Notes under the pieces: model-generated
Told to the model about the DNA's origin: nothing
Databases searched by the model: none
What the model saw: only the letters and a program-made list of their open reading frames with translations
Translations under genes and position numbers: made by a program
Assembly (NCBI GenBank): GCA_027318525.1
Contig: DAHVPA010000002.1
Span: 1-32,831, forward strand
Direction of reading: 5' to 3'
Origin: Candidatus Cloacimonadota bacterium
Lineage (GTDB): Bacteria; Cloacimonadota; Cloacimonadia; Cloacimonadales; Cloacimonadaceae
DNA length: 32,831 nucleotides
Part shown: positions 1 to 8,332 of the stretch, one piece after another
Layout of the letters: the number at the start of each line of letters is the position of its first letter
How positions within the stretch are numbered: position 1 is the first letter of the stretch

Positions 1-3000
1 GGTCACTCCATCCCTGAAAGTGCAGTAACGGAAGCTGTTGTTGGGGTCGACGCTAGCACCGCTGAGAATCTGGACACCATTGGCATTCATATTTTTGAAG
101 GTGCAGTATTCGGCGGCAATCATAGCACCGCTGTTGATCTGGTAGGTGATGTAGCTGCTGATTGAACCGATCTGAGCCGGAGTGGACTGGTCACCGATGC
201 ATTGCAGGACTCCGTCGCTGTTCACAGCCAAAGTCTGGGAACCGGCAAGCTGGAGATAGGCACCGCTATCGACTTCCAGGATGCCGTTGCGTCCGATGCT
301 CACTCCTCTGTTTACTTTCAGATTATTGTGGTTGAGGTCAAATCTGCCGGAGCTGCAACTGACTGCTCCATTGCACTGGATAGGAGTGGAATCAAGTCTG
401 GCGCCGGTCGGACTGTTGATATACAGGTCGTAGAAATTATTGCCGGCAGCCATGATAATGGATGATGGCTGACCGGAAGGATGAGCGACGACGGTGATGC
501 GTCCGGTGGTGGGAGTAAAGGAGGAAGCAGTGGGGATTTCGATTCCGGCGCAGCTAATCCGGTAGTTGGTATTGGCAAAGGTAAGCCCGGTGCCGAAGAT
601 TAGCTTGTGGTTGACGGCGTTGAAAGCTCCAGTGCCCAAAGTCAGGTTTCCGGTCAAGGTTGTGCTATAAGGCGCAGTAGCGTCAAACCATCTGAAGATA
701 CCACCCGTCATGACCAGAACCGAAGCAGCAGAAAAGACAGGGTAGCCGGTGATATCCACGGTCTGGGCATAGGTATTGAGTCTGCCGTTTAGAGTGAGGT
801 TTCCTCCAATACTGAGTCCGGCATTTGCCAGGTCAAAGGTATTGCCGGAATTGACAGTAAGACTTCCATTCAGGACAAGAGGTGAAATGCTTCCGGAAAC
901 TATGGTCAAAGAATCCGTTCCGCTGATGCCTGCAGCAACCAGCTCACCCAATTGGGTTCCCGCAGCCATGATATTAAGGGTGGCATCTGCTCCCTGCATG
1001 GACAAAGTGGCAGCTGCAGGATAACTCACAGTTGCGCCACTCTGGACAATGAAGCTGTTCTGACATTTGGTGTTGCCATCCGTAATCGCAGTTATAGAGC
1101 CGCTGTAATAAGTCAGATTGCCTGATACATTGAGCTGGGAAGATGCAGAACTGCAAGCCAGAGTGCCGTAAACATCCAGGTTTCCGTTCACAGTGCAGGT
1201 TCCCGTGCCCAGATTCAAGATGCCGGCTTGAATGGTCAGGTTGTTGCTGAAGGAGACATTTCCGGTCAGGCTGACATTATAAGAGCGGCTATATGACTTG
1301 TTTACGATAAGATAGGGGAATGGGCTTCCTGCCGCGGAAAAGACATTGGCGTCGGAGTCTTTGTATAATTCAATGGTTGTATTTCCCCAATCGATTGTGC
1401 GGTAGATGCGGACATCCTTGGCAATACGGATGATGCCCCCCGTAATATTGGTGGTGATGGCATATCCTGTCCCCAGCAGGTTTAGACCATTATCCGTAAA
1501 GTTAAGGCTGCCACCGGAAAGGGTCAAGCTCATGGGAGCAGTATTTGCCCAGGTGCTGCCATTGCTGTCACCACCTGTTATGTTGAAGTTCCCTGTGGTA
1601 ATATTCAGGCTGGCATTAATATTAATCGTCATTACAGAGCTGAAATTGAGGCTGAGCTCACCTCCATTCAGGTTGTAAGTGCCGGTGATATTGCTGACCT
1701 GAGCGCCGGCAGTCAGGCTGCCTCCATTGACTTCAACGGTTCCGGACATCAGGTTATACAAAGAGGCAACGACAGAGCTGCTTTGAGGCACAATGAATTT
1801 GCCGGAGGATTTATTGATATAGAGCTTATAGAAATTCGTGTTGTAGCAATTCTGATCCGTAGCACCGGAGAATGTCACAGTTGACCCGGAATAGATACAG
1901 TCATCAGGAGATTCACTGACCCAGGATTTACCTATGGTGATGTTCTTGTTCCTGATATTGATAGTGCCGTCTGCATAATCGAGGGTGCCATTAATAACAG
2001 CGTCGCTCTGGAACATGACAGCGCACCCGTTCCGGACAATCACATTATTAAGATAGCTGTTCGAACCCAGTGAGATAAAAGCCATGGGATCCCTGAGAGT
2101 AAGGATTCCGCCATTCATCTGAAGATTACCTTCGCAGGTGAGGTATTCGTCATTAACATAGTAGTAGATACCAGGCTGAGTGATTAAGGTGGCTGTGGGT
2201 GCGACTGTGGTGCTCATATCCACGATAAAATATCCATTCGTAGGCACGCTGAGATAAGCGGTGGCATTGGTCTTCTCAATTTCCAGGTTATAGACTGAAA
2301 CACTCTGGCTATTGGAGAGGATGTTTGATGCGGCAGAGCCGGAAAATTCCAGAGTCCCTTGAAAAACAAACTCTACGGGATGATTTATTGTAAGGTCACC
2401 TTTTATGGAAATCTTCTTTGTTCCGTTTCCGGTCATCACGGCACTGCTGTTTAGAACCAGGTTTCCGTCTACTGTCAAAACGCATTCACTTGAACTCATA
2501 TTAAGGGTGCCGTCAATTGTTGCGTTACCCGATACATTAAGATTGCCCAACTGGAACATCAGTGACGTCCCGCTTTCCATAGTAAAATTATTACAAGTGC
2601 CGGTGATTCCCATCAGCTTTGGCATATTGGGGACACCAACAGGTATCAGCACGTCTTTGGCAGCGTCGGGAATCCAGCCATTGCGCCAATTGGATGCCAC
2701 AGACCAGATGACCGAAGTGGTTCCCACCCATTTACTCAGGTTGGTGGGGAATACAGTTCTGGACAATTGGAAATTATCCAGGTAGATATTGTTTCCTCCC
2801 CCTCCTGAGGTTGCTTTGAACACGATAAAATAAAAGCCCGGCAGAGCAGGATTGAGGTTGCATTTATACTGATACCAACCGCTGGAAGTAACTGCAGGTG
2901 GCTGTGTGGCTGAACGGTAGATGGTAAAAAGTGATACAGGTGAGCCTGATAAGGAAGGGGCTGAATTGAGATATACCTCTACCTTATCCAGAGCTTCTGG

Positions 3001-4842
3001 TAGTTCGCTATCCCGATACATCCAGAAGGATAGGTTGTAATCGTAAGTTTCATAGTTGGTTAGGTCGATTCTGGGTGTGGCCATCAGGGCGAAATCATAG
3101 GCAGCAGCAGAATGTGCAGCATATTTGAGCATCCTGATTCCGGACTGTGGTTGAGCACTTGGGAACGAGGAGCTGGTCGTGTGGGTAAAACCTGCTGAGC
3201 CTGTAACAATACGAGTAAACCAATACATAGGCGGGCAATCTGTGACATCGAATTCCTGGATATAGGGATTGGTGGTGAAGTCTATGATTGCACCGGCAGG
3301 AGTTCCCAGAGTAAAGGTAATTGTTGAGCCGGCAGAGCCGATGGAATTGATGGATATTCCTCCGGGTGTGCCATCACTCAGAAATGGCGATGGATTTGTC
3401 GTGTCGTCAATATAAGTCCTGCCCGATTCCATGCTGAAATGTGCAAGGCTGGGGATGCCTTCAATCGTTACAGAACCATTGGGACGGTATACATATACCT
3501 CATCCGGAGGACCATCGGCATTGCCGTTACCGCAGGTTGTATTGATTCTCCAGACCAGTAGCCCTGACCCTGGAATGCTGTTTTCAAAAGCTCCGGTTTT
3601 TCGTCGGTATTCCACCAGATAGTATTCACTGGTGGAGTAAGGTGAGAGGAGCCGGTAAGCGCTTTTATGAGTGCCGGACGGATTGAGGGTATAAAGCTGC
3701 TGCACTGTTATGATGGGAATTTCTGCCTCTGTAATCCAGCCGGCGTATTTCCATTTCATGAAAGCACTCATATGCTGTGGTGGGTTGCTATCCGCGTCCA
3801 TGATGTCCCAGGTTGAAGCAGGCGAATAGGTGGAATTATCAGCATAATGATAAAGGTCTGGTGCACCCAGAGTATGGAAGAATTCATGTGCAAGTACACC
3901 AACGTTGTTTCCCGTCAGATGGTTCTGCACCTGAAGATTATAATCCAGAACCTGTTTCCCGTTGATATAGACTTCGGTCCACCAGTATCCCGTGCGGTGC
4001 GGCCAGAGCAGAGTTGCCCAGGCAGTTGTGCCACCTGCAACGATATATGTAACATTATCCACACAACCATCGTCATCTCCATCAATATCCAGACCGGCAG
4101 GAATTGATGCCGATACGCCATTGGTGGCTGCTGCCAGCAGGGCTTCTTCCCTTTCCCTGCAGATTGTGGAATTCTCATAGCCGATTGTGTTAAAGACCGA
4201 GTCATATGGACAATAATATCCGCGGGGATGTGAATCCTGCCAGCTTACGACCATTCCTCCCGCAGCAGCGGGATAGAAGGTGGAATTTACTGTCAGAGCA
4301 TTGTAAGAGGTTTCCAGAAAGTAATTCTTCATTGAGCCCGCATCCGTATTATGCCATCCGTCATACAGACTTATGGGCTGGTTGTATTCATCCTGTCCGG
4401 CAAAACGGATAAAGATAACGATATTGTTGAGGGTGCCTGAGTGCGGAGCTCTGCCGGGAGTATCAAAGGCGGTAAGTTCCGCCCGTCTTTCTTTGTAAAG
4501 ACGTTCAGAAATATTAATGCCGGGTGTCAGGATTGAGCGTCTGGCATCATCCCTGCCCACTACCAAGGCACCGGCTTTTACATCCTCACCTTCCTTTTCC
4601 GCATAGGTGTAATATCCGGTCTTGGGATTGCGGATGATGGTGTACCCGTCTTTATCGTGCAGCCAGTTGTGATATTCGTCTCCGCTGGCAAGGCATTCGA
4701 TGGACTTTCCGTCCGGCTGGGTGATGGTGTAGGGCATTGCTCTGACATAGGATGCGGAAAGGGATTGCACACATAACAATCCGGCTGTCACCGCGATAAG
4801 CAGAAATAAAAATTGTCTGGCAATATTGATAGCTCTTGGCAT
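1..4842 (-). CDS. Secreted M6-family metalloprotease with long repetitive C-terminal region (3' end outside window)
   Basis: The minus-strand frame is open from the ATG at 4842 to the left edge, 1614 codons with no stop, so the C-terminus is missing. An AGGAG Shine-Dalgarno precedes the ATG. Residues about 1-33 form a signal peptide. The next part resembles M6 peptidase N-termini (GDEYHNWLHDKDGY). The zinc site HEFFHTLGAPD is at residues 319-329, matching the HExxHxxGxxD pattern of M6 (immune inhibitor A-like) proteases, with D329 as expected third ligand. Residues about 525-700 look like a jelly-roll/MAM-like adhesin domain. From about 700 onward the protein is a low-complexity Gly/Asn/Thr/Ser beta-repeat with many G-N-L-T steps, and an FY[KD]LYIN motif occurs near residues 1000 and 1467. 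It probably acts outside the cell on proteins or at the surface. A sorting domain may lie beyond the edge, but this cannot be seen. Confidence 0.9.
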   Translation of the reverse strand, partial: MPRAINIARQFLFLLIAVTAGLLCVQSLSASYVRAMPYTITQPDGKSIECLASGDEYHNWLHDKDGYTIIRNPKTGYYTYAEKEGEDVKAGALVVGRDDARRSILTPGINISERLYKERRAELTAFDTPGRAPHSGTLNNIVIFIRFAGQDEYNQPISLYDGWHNTDAGSMKNYFLETSYNALTVNSTFYPAAAGGMVVSWQDSHPRGYYCPYDSVFNTIGYENSTICREREEALLAAATNGVSASIPAGLDIDGDDDGCVDNVTYIVAGGTTAWATLLWPHRTGYWWTEVYINGKQVLDYNLQVQNHLTGNNVGVLAHEFFHTLGAPDLYHYADNSTYSPASTWDIMDADSNPPQHMSAFMKWKYAGWITEAEIPIITVQQLYTLNPSGTHKSAYRLLSPYSTSEYYLVEYRRKTGAFENSIPGSGLLVWRINTTCGNGNADGPPDEVYVYRPNGSVTIEGIPSLAHFSMESGRTYIDDTTNPSPFLSDGTPGGISINSIGSAGSTITFTLGTPAGAIIDFTTNPYIQEFDVTDCPPMYWFTRIVTGSAGFTHTTSSSFPSAQPQSGIRMLKYAAHSAAAYDFALMATPRIDLTNYETYDYNLSFWMYRDSELPEALDKVEVYLNSAPSLSGSPVSLFTIYRSATQPPAVTSSGWYQYKCNLNPALPGFYFIVFKATSGGGGNNIYLDNFQLSRTVFPTNLSKWVGTTSVIWSVASNWRNGWIPDAAKDVLIPVGVPNMPKLMGITGTCNNFTMESGTSLMFQLGNLNVSGNATIDGTLNMSSSECVLTVDGNLVLNSSAVMTGNGTKKISIKGDLTINHPVEFVFQGTLEFSGSAASNILSNSQSVSVYNLEIEKTNATAYLSVPTNGYFIVDMSTTVAPTATLITQPGIYYYVNDEYLTCEGNLQMNGGILTLRDPMAFISLGSNSYLNNVIVRNGCAVMFQSDAVINGTLDYADGTINIRNKNITIGKSWVSESPDDCIYSGSTVTFSGATDQNCYNTNFYKLYINKSSGKFIVPQSSSVVASLYNLMSGTVEVNGGSLTAGAQVSNITGTYNLNGGELSLNFSSVMTININASLNITTGNFNITGGDSNGSTWANTAPMSLTLSGGSLNFTDNGLNLLGTGYAITTNITGGIIRIAKDVRIYRTIDWGNTTIELYKDSDANVFSAAGSPFPYLIVNKSYSRSYNVSLTGNVSFSNNLTIQAGILNLGTGTCTVNGNLDVYGTLACSSASSQLNVSGNLTYYSGSITAITDGNTKCQNSFIVQSGATVSYPAAATLSMQGADATLNIMAAGTQLGELVAAGISGTDSLTIVSGSISPLVLNGSLTVNSGNTFDLANAGLSIGGNLTLNGRLNTYAQTVDITGYPVFSAASVLVMTGGIFRWFDATAPYSTTLTGNLTLGTGAFNAVNHKLIFGTGLTFANTNYRISCAGIEIPTASSFTPTTGRITVVAHPSGQPSSIIMAAGNNFYDLYINSPTGARLDSTPIQCNGAVSCSSGRFDLNHNNLKVNRGVSIGRNGILEVDSGAYLQLAGSQTLAVNSDGVLQCIGDQSTPAQIGSISSYITYQINSGAMIAAEYCTFKNMNANGVQILSGASVDPNNSFRYCTFRDGVT

Positions 4843-5028
4843 AAATACTCCTGTTGTCTTTTTCTGTTTGTTCAGAAGTTTGGGGATTGGTTTTTGGAAA
4901 AAAGTTAACAGCTTGTGGGCAACTACCAAGGGGAATTCCTTGCCCGTTTGAATTTTCTAAGTTACTATGATATCTATAATATACACATACAACTAAATTC
5001 GCTGCGGGGTTTCATTCAGATTTAATAT

Positions 5029-5058
5029 AACCTAATCTAAGAGAATTTTTCCTGTCAA
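5029..5058 (-). promoter_or_regulatory. Possible promoter of the M6 protease gene
   Basis: The minus strand reads TTGACA at 5058-5053, followed 17-18 bases later by TTAGGT/TAGGTT. The -35 match is perfect and the -10 match is poor. The start codon is about 190 bases downstream. Confidence 0.3.
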
Positions 5059-5169
5059 GTAAAAATATCATAACCTGACCGATAAACCCTCAATTGTAAA
5101 CGCAATTCCTACCCGCCGGGTGTGATTTTCCACCTTCCGGGTTGCTCTTTCCTTATCCTCTTCCATAAT

Positions 5170-5226
5170 TGCTGCGAGGGGTTATCGAGGGCTTTCCCCA
5201 CGAAGACCCCTCGGTGATCCCTCCGG
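5170..5226 (-). repeat. 57-bp interspersed repeat, copy A
   Basis: Read on the minus strand this runs from CCGGAGGG to CCCCTCGCAGCA. It matches copy C (30148-30204) over 57 positions with about four differences. The interior is built from CGAGGGG and CCCCTCG words, which can pair with each other. It lies between two divergently transcribed genes, as do the other two copies. Confidence 0.85.
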
Positions 5227-5448
5227 TCAATTGAGGTTATTCATATTCCGTAATGGTTAAATCCTGATTGCTTCCTGCATAATACCTAACTCCCCATTCA
5301 GCTATGGATTAACCTCAGATAAAGCCAATCCTGCCCTGATCTGAGCTTGATCTCTGACTCAGAGGTGGATTGGGCAAAAGGAAAAGATTGACAGATTACA
5401 AAACCATCAAAAATAATGATTGTAATAGCTTCGATGTGGGAGGATGTG

Positions 5449-5979
5449 ATGAAATCATTAAAGCTTATCCTGCTGACAATTATGCTAATAGCTGCAGTAT
5501 TTGCCTCAGCGCGGGAATTCCGGATTTATGGCATCGGGGAAAGCGTGAATAAGTTTTCGGAACTGGCTGCCTATGGCACCGCCGGTGAAATGATACTCTA
5601 CGGCGCGCCGGATGTTCCGGCTCAATACAATGGCATCTTTTCACCTGATTTGAAAATTGTTGCCGACAAGGAGAGCATTATCCGCGCCAAGAGCCTGAGC
5701 GTTATCCAAAAGCCGCAAGCTTATGCCTTGGAAGTGTTTGACGCCTGGGTGGAAAGACTTTCCGAAGTTTTGGACGAGCCCACCGCCATCCTGGTGGAAG
5801 GAGTGCCAAGTGACCATCCGCAGGACCTGGAGACAATTCTGAAAGACTTCCAGACAGCAGGAACCAGCCTCAACGCCATCTTTCTGGGCAAAACCTCCAC
5901 CAATATAGTCACCCTCAAAAGATATCCCTCCGAAGGAGCTTTCACCTACGACGTAACTGTCTATATGACGGATAAATAA
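5449..5979 (+). CDS. Small secreted protein of unknown function
   Basis: The ATG at 5449 is preceded at five bases by GGGAGG and opens directly into a signal peptide (MKSLKLILLTIMLIAAVFASA). An in-frame ATG at 5416 lacks a ribosome site and would bury the signal peptide, so the shorter 176-residue form is preferred. The mature part is a mixed alpha/beta domain of about 155 residues, rich in charged residues, with no motif I recognise. It stands alone: the protease upstream is divergent and the regulator gene downstream has its own promoter. A periplasmic or exported location is inferred from the signal peptide only. Confidence 0.75.
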   Translation: MKSLKLILLTIMLIAAVFASAREFRIYGIGESVNKFSELAAYGTAGEMILYGAPDVPAQYNGIFSPDLKIVADKESIIRAKSLSVIQKPQAYALEVFDAWVERLSEVLDEPTAILVEGVPSDHPQDLETILKDFQTAGTSLNAIFLGKTSTNIVTLKRYPSEGAFTYDVTVYMTDK

Positions 5980-6162
5980 TATAATTACGTAGATAATCCG
6001 CCGCACCTGTAACCTCTCATCAGGCAGAGACAAATCCACTCGTAACAGCCTTTCTAGACCTGATTTTACCAGCTTCTACCACTCCACACCCATATTTCAA
6101 ATGTCACGCTTCTGCCTTCCCCCAAAAACCTGCAATTGATTCAGCTTATACTTTTTGCCGGA

Positions 6163-6194
6163 TTCTATACATATAAGAGATGACATGTATAGAA
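6163..6194. promoter_or_regulatory. Perfect 10-bp dyad, candidate ArsR-family operator
   Basis: TTCTATACAT at 6163-6172 is repeated inverted and without mismatch as ATGTATAGAA at 6185-6194, separated by 12 bases. It lies 28 bases before the -35 box of the regulator gene starting at 6274. Dimeric winged-helix repressors of the ArsR family bind AT-rich dyads near their own promoters. The assignment to this regulator is inferred from proximity. Confidence 0.5.
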
Positions 6195-6221
6195 AAAGGC
6201 AGTTTTCACTACATATTTTTC

Positions 6222-6249
6222 TTGACAGGATAAAGGCATTTAGTTAATT
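6222..6249 (+). promoter_or_regulatory. Candidate promoter of the ArsR/SdpI pair
   Basis: TTGACA at 6222-6227 is followed after 16 bases by TTAATT (6244-6249). The predicted start is near 6256, giving a leader of about 18 bases that includes the AAAGGAGA ribosome site before the ATG at 6274. Confidence 0.5.
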
Positions 6250-6273
6250 GGTTAAATATCGAAAGGAGATAAC

Positions 6274-6549
6274 ATGGCACAGGATGATGTTTTCAAGGCG
6301 CTGGCTGATGCCAACCGCCGCAAAATCCTCAGGCTTCTGGCTAAAAAGGATTCCATGACGGCAGGGGAGATTTCCGACCAGTTTACGATTTCCAAACCAG
6401 CCGTCAGCGACCACCTCAAAATCCTGCGTAATGCAGGACTTATCTACGCTGAGAAGGATGGTCAGTTCATCCGCTATCAGCTCAATGCCACTGTTTTGCA
6501 GGAAATGGCGGCGCTGCTCTTTGACTTTCTGAAGATAGAGCAAAAATGA
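6274..6549 (+). CDS. ArsR-family winged-helix transcriptional regulator, SdpR-like
   Basis: This 91-residue protein has the length and layout of small ArsR/SdpR autorepressors. The N-terminus DVFKALADANRRKILRLL is the classical first helix pair. The recognition part follows as GEISDQFTISKPAVSDHLKIL at about residues 30-50, then the wing (GLIYAEKDGQFIRYQL). No cysteine metal site is visible, so metal sensing is unlikely. It has a strong AAAGGAGA ribosome site. The next gene encodes an SdpI-like protein, and in Bacillus subtilis SdpR and SdpI form such a pair, with SdpI sequestering the repressor at the membrane. No SdpC-like toxin gene is next to it here. Confidence 0.9.
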   Translation: MAQDDVFKALADANRRKILRLLAKKDSMTAGEISDQFTISKPAVSDHLKILRNAGLIYAEKDGQFIRYQLNATVLQEMAALLFDFLKIEQK

Positions 6550-6628
6550 TAAAGAATTACGTATTACTGATAACAAAAAAGAAGATTAGACAGGTTGCCG
6601 ACTCGGGTCGTAACCACGGGAGAAAAAA

Positions 6629-7300
6629 ATGAGATTACACAAATTCTTTCTGATTGCCATCATCGTGCTGGTGCTTGAACTGGCGGGAGTTCTTTACCTT
6701 GGATTGAGCCTGCCTGCCGATACCAGGATACCAATTCACTGGAACATCCATAATGAAATCGACGGATATGCTTCACGCAATACGGCGGTCTTTCCTTTCT
6801 GGCTGTTCAATGTCGCCATTTTTCTTTTGATGGTGTTTTCGGCGGAGCTTTCACCCGTCTTCAAGCAGAACAGGGAACGCTATGATGCAGTGATTCCGCC
6901 CCTGACGCTGATTTTGGTCGTGTTCTTTGCCCTGTTGCATATCTATATGCTGCTGTTGGGCAAATATCCCTGGCTGGAGCAAAAGGTGCAAGGTATCTAT
7001 ATCCTGATTGGAGCAATGTTTATCTGCATCGGGAATATCCTGCCCAAACTGCCCCGCAATTACATTGCCGGCATCAAAACTCCCTGGACCATCTATTCCG
7101 ACGAAATCTGGAGAAAGACTTCCCGGCTGGGAGGATTCAGCTTTGTGGTTTTAGGTCTGATGATGCTGGTCAAAGGTCTGTTTCGCATCCAAGCGGGATG
7201 GTATGATGCTCTTACTCTGATTGCTCTGGCGGCAGTAGTCATATTGCCAATGGCATACTCCTTTGTGCTTTACCGCAAAGCCAAAAAAGAAGAGGTCTGA
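6629..7300 (+). CDS. SdpI-like membrane protein (DUF1648 / SdpI family)
   Basis: This 223-residue polytopic protein has about six hydrophobic segments. Near residues 30-60 it carries a P-x-H-W-N-x-x-x-x-x-D-G-Y-A block typical of DUF1648, and around residues 125-165 a second half (NILPKLPRNYIAGIKTPWT) typical of the SdpI family. In Bacillus, SdpI gives immunity to the SdpC toxin and acts as receptor controlling SdpR. Here it sits 79 bases after the ArsR-like gene and ends just before a hairpin terminator, so the two genes form a bicistronic unit. The immunity role is unproven; many such pairs exist without a toxin gene. Confidence 0.85.
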   Translation: MRLHKFFLIAIIVLVLELAGVLYLGLSLPADTRIPIHWNIHNEIDGYASRNTAVFPFWLFNVAIFLLMVFSAELSPVFKQNRERYDAVIPPLTLILVVFFALLHIYMLLLGKYPWLEQKVQGIYILIGAMFICIGNILPKLPRNYIAGIKTPWTIYSDEIWRKTSRLGGFSFVVLGLMMLVKGLFRIQAGWYDALTLIALAAVVILPMAYSFVLYRKAKKEEV

Positions 7301-7373
7301 TAGCAGGCTGATAAGATTAGATCGGAATCCGAACTAATCCAACTCTTGAGATTCCATCAAGAAAATAGATTGC

Positions 7374-7402
7374 GGGACTGGCATCTGCCGGTCCCTTCTT
7401 TC
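7374..7402 (+). terminator. Rho-independent terminator after the SdpI-like gene
   Basis: GGGACTGGC (7374-7382) pairs with GCCGGTCCC (7387-7395) across a four-base loop with one G-T pair, and is followed by a T-rich TTCTTTCC run. It lies about 75 bases after the stop codon. Confidence 0.75.
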
Positions 7403-7467
7403 CATACAGACAGTATATCTGCTACATCAAGTCAAAACACTTTTGCAACAAAGGTCAAATGATTTAC

Positions 7468-7496
7468 TTGACAGATTTATTCGGATAAACTTTTCT
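7468..7496 (+). promoter_or_regulatory. Possible promoter of the DUF975-type gene
   Basis: A perfect TTGACA box at 7468-7473 is followed by a weak T-rich -10 region (TTTTCT, 7491-7496). The leader to the ATG at 7603 would be about 100 bases. Confidence 0.35.
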
Positions 7497-7602
7497 TTTG
7501 CCTGAGTCTCAAAGCTGGGAATATCTACAAGGGAGATTTTGGTCTAAGCCTGAGGAAATTCTCAGCCGAACAACTACTTTTTATGTAGAGAGGATCCTAA
7601 TA

Positions 7603-8238
7603 ATGTATAGTGAAATCCGCCAGGAAGCCAGAATGATGCTGCAGGGACTTTGGACAGAGCTGGTTCCCGTCTGGTTTATATTTGCCCTGATAACAGCCGG
7701 AGCTTCTGCTGTTTTTGATGGTTTTGGCAGCTTGATCACGATTGTGATCGGTGGACCCATAACCATGGGGATCACGAGGATTTTCCTTAAAATCTATCGC
7801 AAGGAAGCTTTTGAATTTGGGCAGATGTTTGACGGTTTCAAGGAATTCAATCGCACTTTCACAGCTTATTTGCTCATTAGTATTTACACGTTTTTGTGGG
7901 CACTGCTGCTGATTGTGCCCGGCATAATTGCAGCTTTGGGATATAGTCAGACCTTCTTTATCATGGCGGAAAATCCTAATATTTCTGCTTCCGACGCCAT
8001 GCGCCAAAGCAAACAGATGATGTTCGGACACAAGACCGAGCTCTTCCTGCTGAACCTGTCCTTTATCGGCTGGGCGATTCTGGCTTCCATTCCCTTCGGC
8101 ATTGGCTGGTTCTGGCTGCAAAGCTATATCTTTGCTTCTTTGACCATCTTCTACAAACGTATCAAGGGCGAAGCTGCAGTTGTTACTGAACCGGTCAACC
8201 AACCCGAACCAGTTCCGGTCGATGAGACGATAAACTGA
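7603..8238 (+). CDS. DUF975-family integral membrane protein
   Basis: The preferred start is the ATG at 7603, preceded by AGAGAGG. A longer in-frame TTG start at 7498 would add 35 residues with no ribosome site. The 211-residue product has four to five membrane segments. Its centre reads LLIVPGIIAALGYSQTFFIM, then NPNISASDAMRQSKQMMFGHK, then LFLLNLSFIGWAIL. These are the marks of the DUF975 family: a P-G-I turn, a conserved A-x-x-x-S-x-x-M-M-x-G-x-K segment, and an F-x-L-x-L-S-F-I-G-W helix. The last 25 residues are a Pro/Glu-rich cytoplasmic tail. The family function is unknown. Confidence 0.85.
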   Translation: MYSEIRQEARMMLQGLWTELVPVWFIFALITAGASAVFDGFGSLITIVIGGPITMGITRIFLKIYRKEAFEFGQMFDGFKEFNRTFTAYLLISIYTFLWALLLIVPGIIAALGYSQTFFIMAENPNISASDAMRQSKQMMFGHKTELFLLNLSFIGWAILASIPFGIGWFWLQSYIFASLTIFYKRIKGEAAVVTEPVNQPEPVPVDETIN

Positions 8239-8332
8239 TATTGCCATAGAGACAGGCGTCTCGCCCGTATTATGGATTTGCGGGATGCTTGTTAAATATA
8301 AGGTCCGTGTTGCACGATGCATGGAGGTGTTT

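Larger units (their letters stand above)
4843..5448. other. Divergent intergenic region, 606 bp
   Basis: This gap separates the M6 protease (minus) from the small secreted protein (plus). It holds copy A of the 57-bp interspersed repeat (5170-5226) and a possible minus-strand TTGACA box (5053-5058 on plus). There is also a structured stretch just before the plus gene, where CCAATCC (5325-5331) can pair with GGATTGG (5367-5373). No coding sequence with a convincing ribosome site was found. Confidence 0.6.

Noticed and set aside
8249..8265. Small hairpin GAGAC-AGGC-GTCTC after the DUF975-type gene
   Set aside because: The stem is only five bases, with no T-run, so it is not called a terminator.
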